Source: Sphingomonadales bacterium
GTDB taxonomy: Bacteria > Pseudomonadota > Alphaproteobacteria > Sphingomonadales > Sphingomonadaceae
Assembly (NCBI GenBank): GCA_027485485.1
Contig: JAIXQY010000003.1
Coordinates: 1 to 32,159, forward strand
Direction of reading: 5' to 3'
Length of the DNA: 32,159 bases
Shown one piece after another: positions 31,801-32,159 of the stretch (within the stretch, counting starts at the first letter, position 1; each line of letters opens with the position of its first letter). The notes beneath the pieces were generated by a model. The model made no database searches. It saw only the letters and a program-made list of their open reading frames with translations, and was not told where the DNA came from. Made by a program: the position numbers and the translations under genes.

Positions 31801-32159
31801 ATGGATTTCGCACTGCCCGCCGATCTGATTGCCTATCTGGCCGAACTGGATGATTTCATCGCGGCCGAGATCAAGCCGTTGGAAAACCAGGACGACAATA
31901 TCCGCTTTTTCGATCATCGCCGCGAATGGGCGCGCACGGATTTCGAACATGGCGGTCTGCCACGCCGGGAATGGGAGCTGCTGCTGCGGGAAGCCAGCAT
32001 CCGGGCGGACAAGGCCGGCCATTGGCGCTTTTCGGCGCCGAAGAAATATGGCGGCAAGGATGGGGCCAATCTGTGGATGGCGGTGATCCGCGATCGCTTT
32101 GCCGCCAAGGGGCTGGGATTGCACAATGATCTGCAGAATGAACATTCGATCGTGGGCAA
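31801..32159 (+). CDS. Acyl-CoA dehydrogenase, N-terminal part (runs off the edge)
   Basis: An open frame of 119 codons continues past the right edge. It starts MDFALPADLIAYLAELDDFI and contains EIKPLE, HRREWARTDFEHGGLPRREW, FSAPKKYGGKDG and LGLHNDLQNEHSIVG. This looks like the N-terminal helical domain of the acyl-CoA dehydrogenase superfamily (FAD-dependent alpha,beta-desaturation of acyl-CoA). A long segment between the first helix and the PKKYGG element is typical of the larger, CaiA-like members. The ATG is preceded by GGGAGGA at good spacing. Catalytic and FAD-binding parts lie beyond the window. Confidence 0.82.
   Translation, partial: MDFALPADLIAYLAELDDFIAAEIKPLENQDDNIRFFDHRREWARTDFEHGGLPRREWELLLREASIRADKAGHWRFSAPKKYGGKDGANLWMAVIRDRFAAKGLGLHNDLQNEHSIVG

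Noticed and set aside
29577-31853. A plus-strand open frame of 758 codons opposite the amidohydrolase
   Set aside because: It is an antisense shadow with His/Gly/Ala-rich translation, starting inside tadG in another frame. The minus-strand gene has clear catalytic motifs and a Tat signal.

Overview
The window looks like chromosomal DNA of an alphaproteobacterium, most likely order Sphingomonadales. The reasons are high G+C by eye with strong codon bias, the gph / glmU-glmS arrangement, a phoR-pstSCAB-phoU-phoB cluster, a DUF2794 gene, a TonB-dependent receptor with an IVVTG-type N-terminus, and a foldback repeat (arms starting CGTCATGCTGAAC) of a kind I associate with sphingomonad genomes. 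I see no rRNA, tRNA, CRISPR array, transposase, phage or defence genes. Most of the window is housekeeping and stress-response gene content.

Layout. 1-3436: a noncoding left edge with several palindromes, then glmU-glmS on the minus strand (UDP-GlcNAc supply for the envelope). 3534-11498: gph overlapping phoR, a candidate Pho box, then pstS-pstC-pstA-pstB-phoU-phoB, a complete phosphate sensing and uptake unit whose genes mostly overlap by 4 nt. 11601-13563: an MFE-2-like SDR dehydrogenase and a polytopic membrane protein. 13837-14882 (minus): an EpsC-type serine acetyltransferase and a DUF2794 protein. 15012-19797: peroxide and electrophile defence, with ahpC-ahpD (minus) divergent from oxyR, followed by a zinc-independent quinone oxidoreductase and an aldehyde dehydrogenase.

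19869-24141: bamD (outer-membrane assembly), a MAPEG protein, an MBL-fold hydrolase (minus), and a SulP anion transporter next to a beta-carbonic anhydrase, probably a bicarbonate uptake and interconversion pair. 24154-24323: a 120-bp foldback element and an intrinsic terminator. 24347-28484 (minus): a secreted RidA-family protein, a large TonB-dependent receptor and a GNAT acetyltransferase. 28640-29976: an orphan TadE-TadG pair behind an AT-rich leader. 29973-31667 (minus): a Tat-exported amidohydrolase whose stop codon shares a CTAG with tadG. From 31801: an acyl-CoA dehydrogenase running off the right edge.

No intergenic stretch exceeds 300 bases. The least explained signal is a pair of similar intergenic elements, 160-233 (+) and 13594-13665 (-). 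They share four near-identical blocks at almost fixed spacing, lie next to unrelated genes, and in both cases point at the 3' end of the neighbouring gene. Other points worth a look are the exported RidA beside the TonB receptor, the cluster of perfect hairpins between ahpC and ahpD, and the LysR-type ATC-N9-GAT palindrome over the oxyR start codon.
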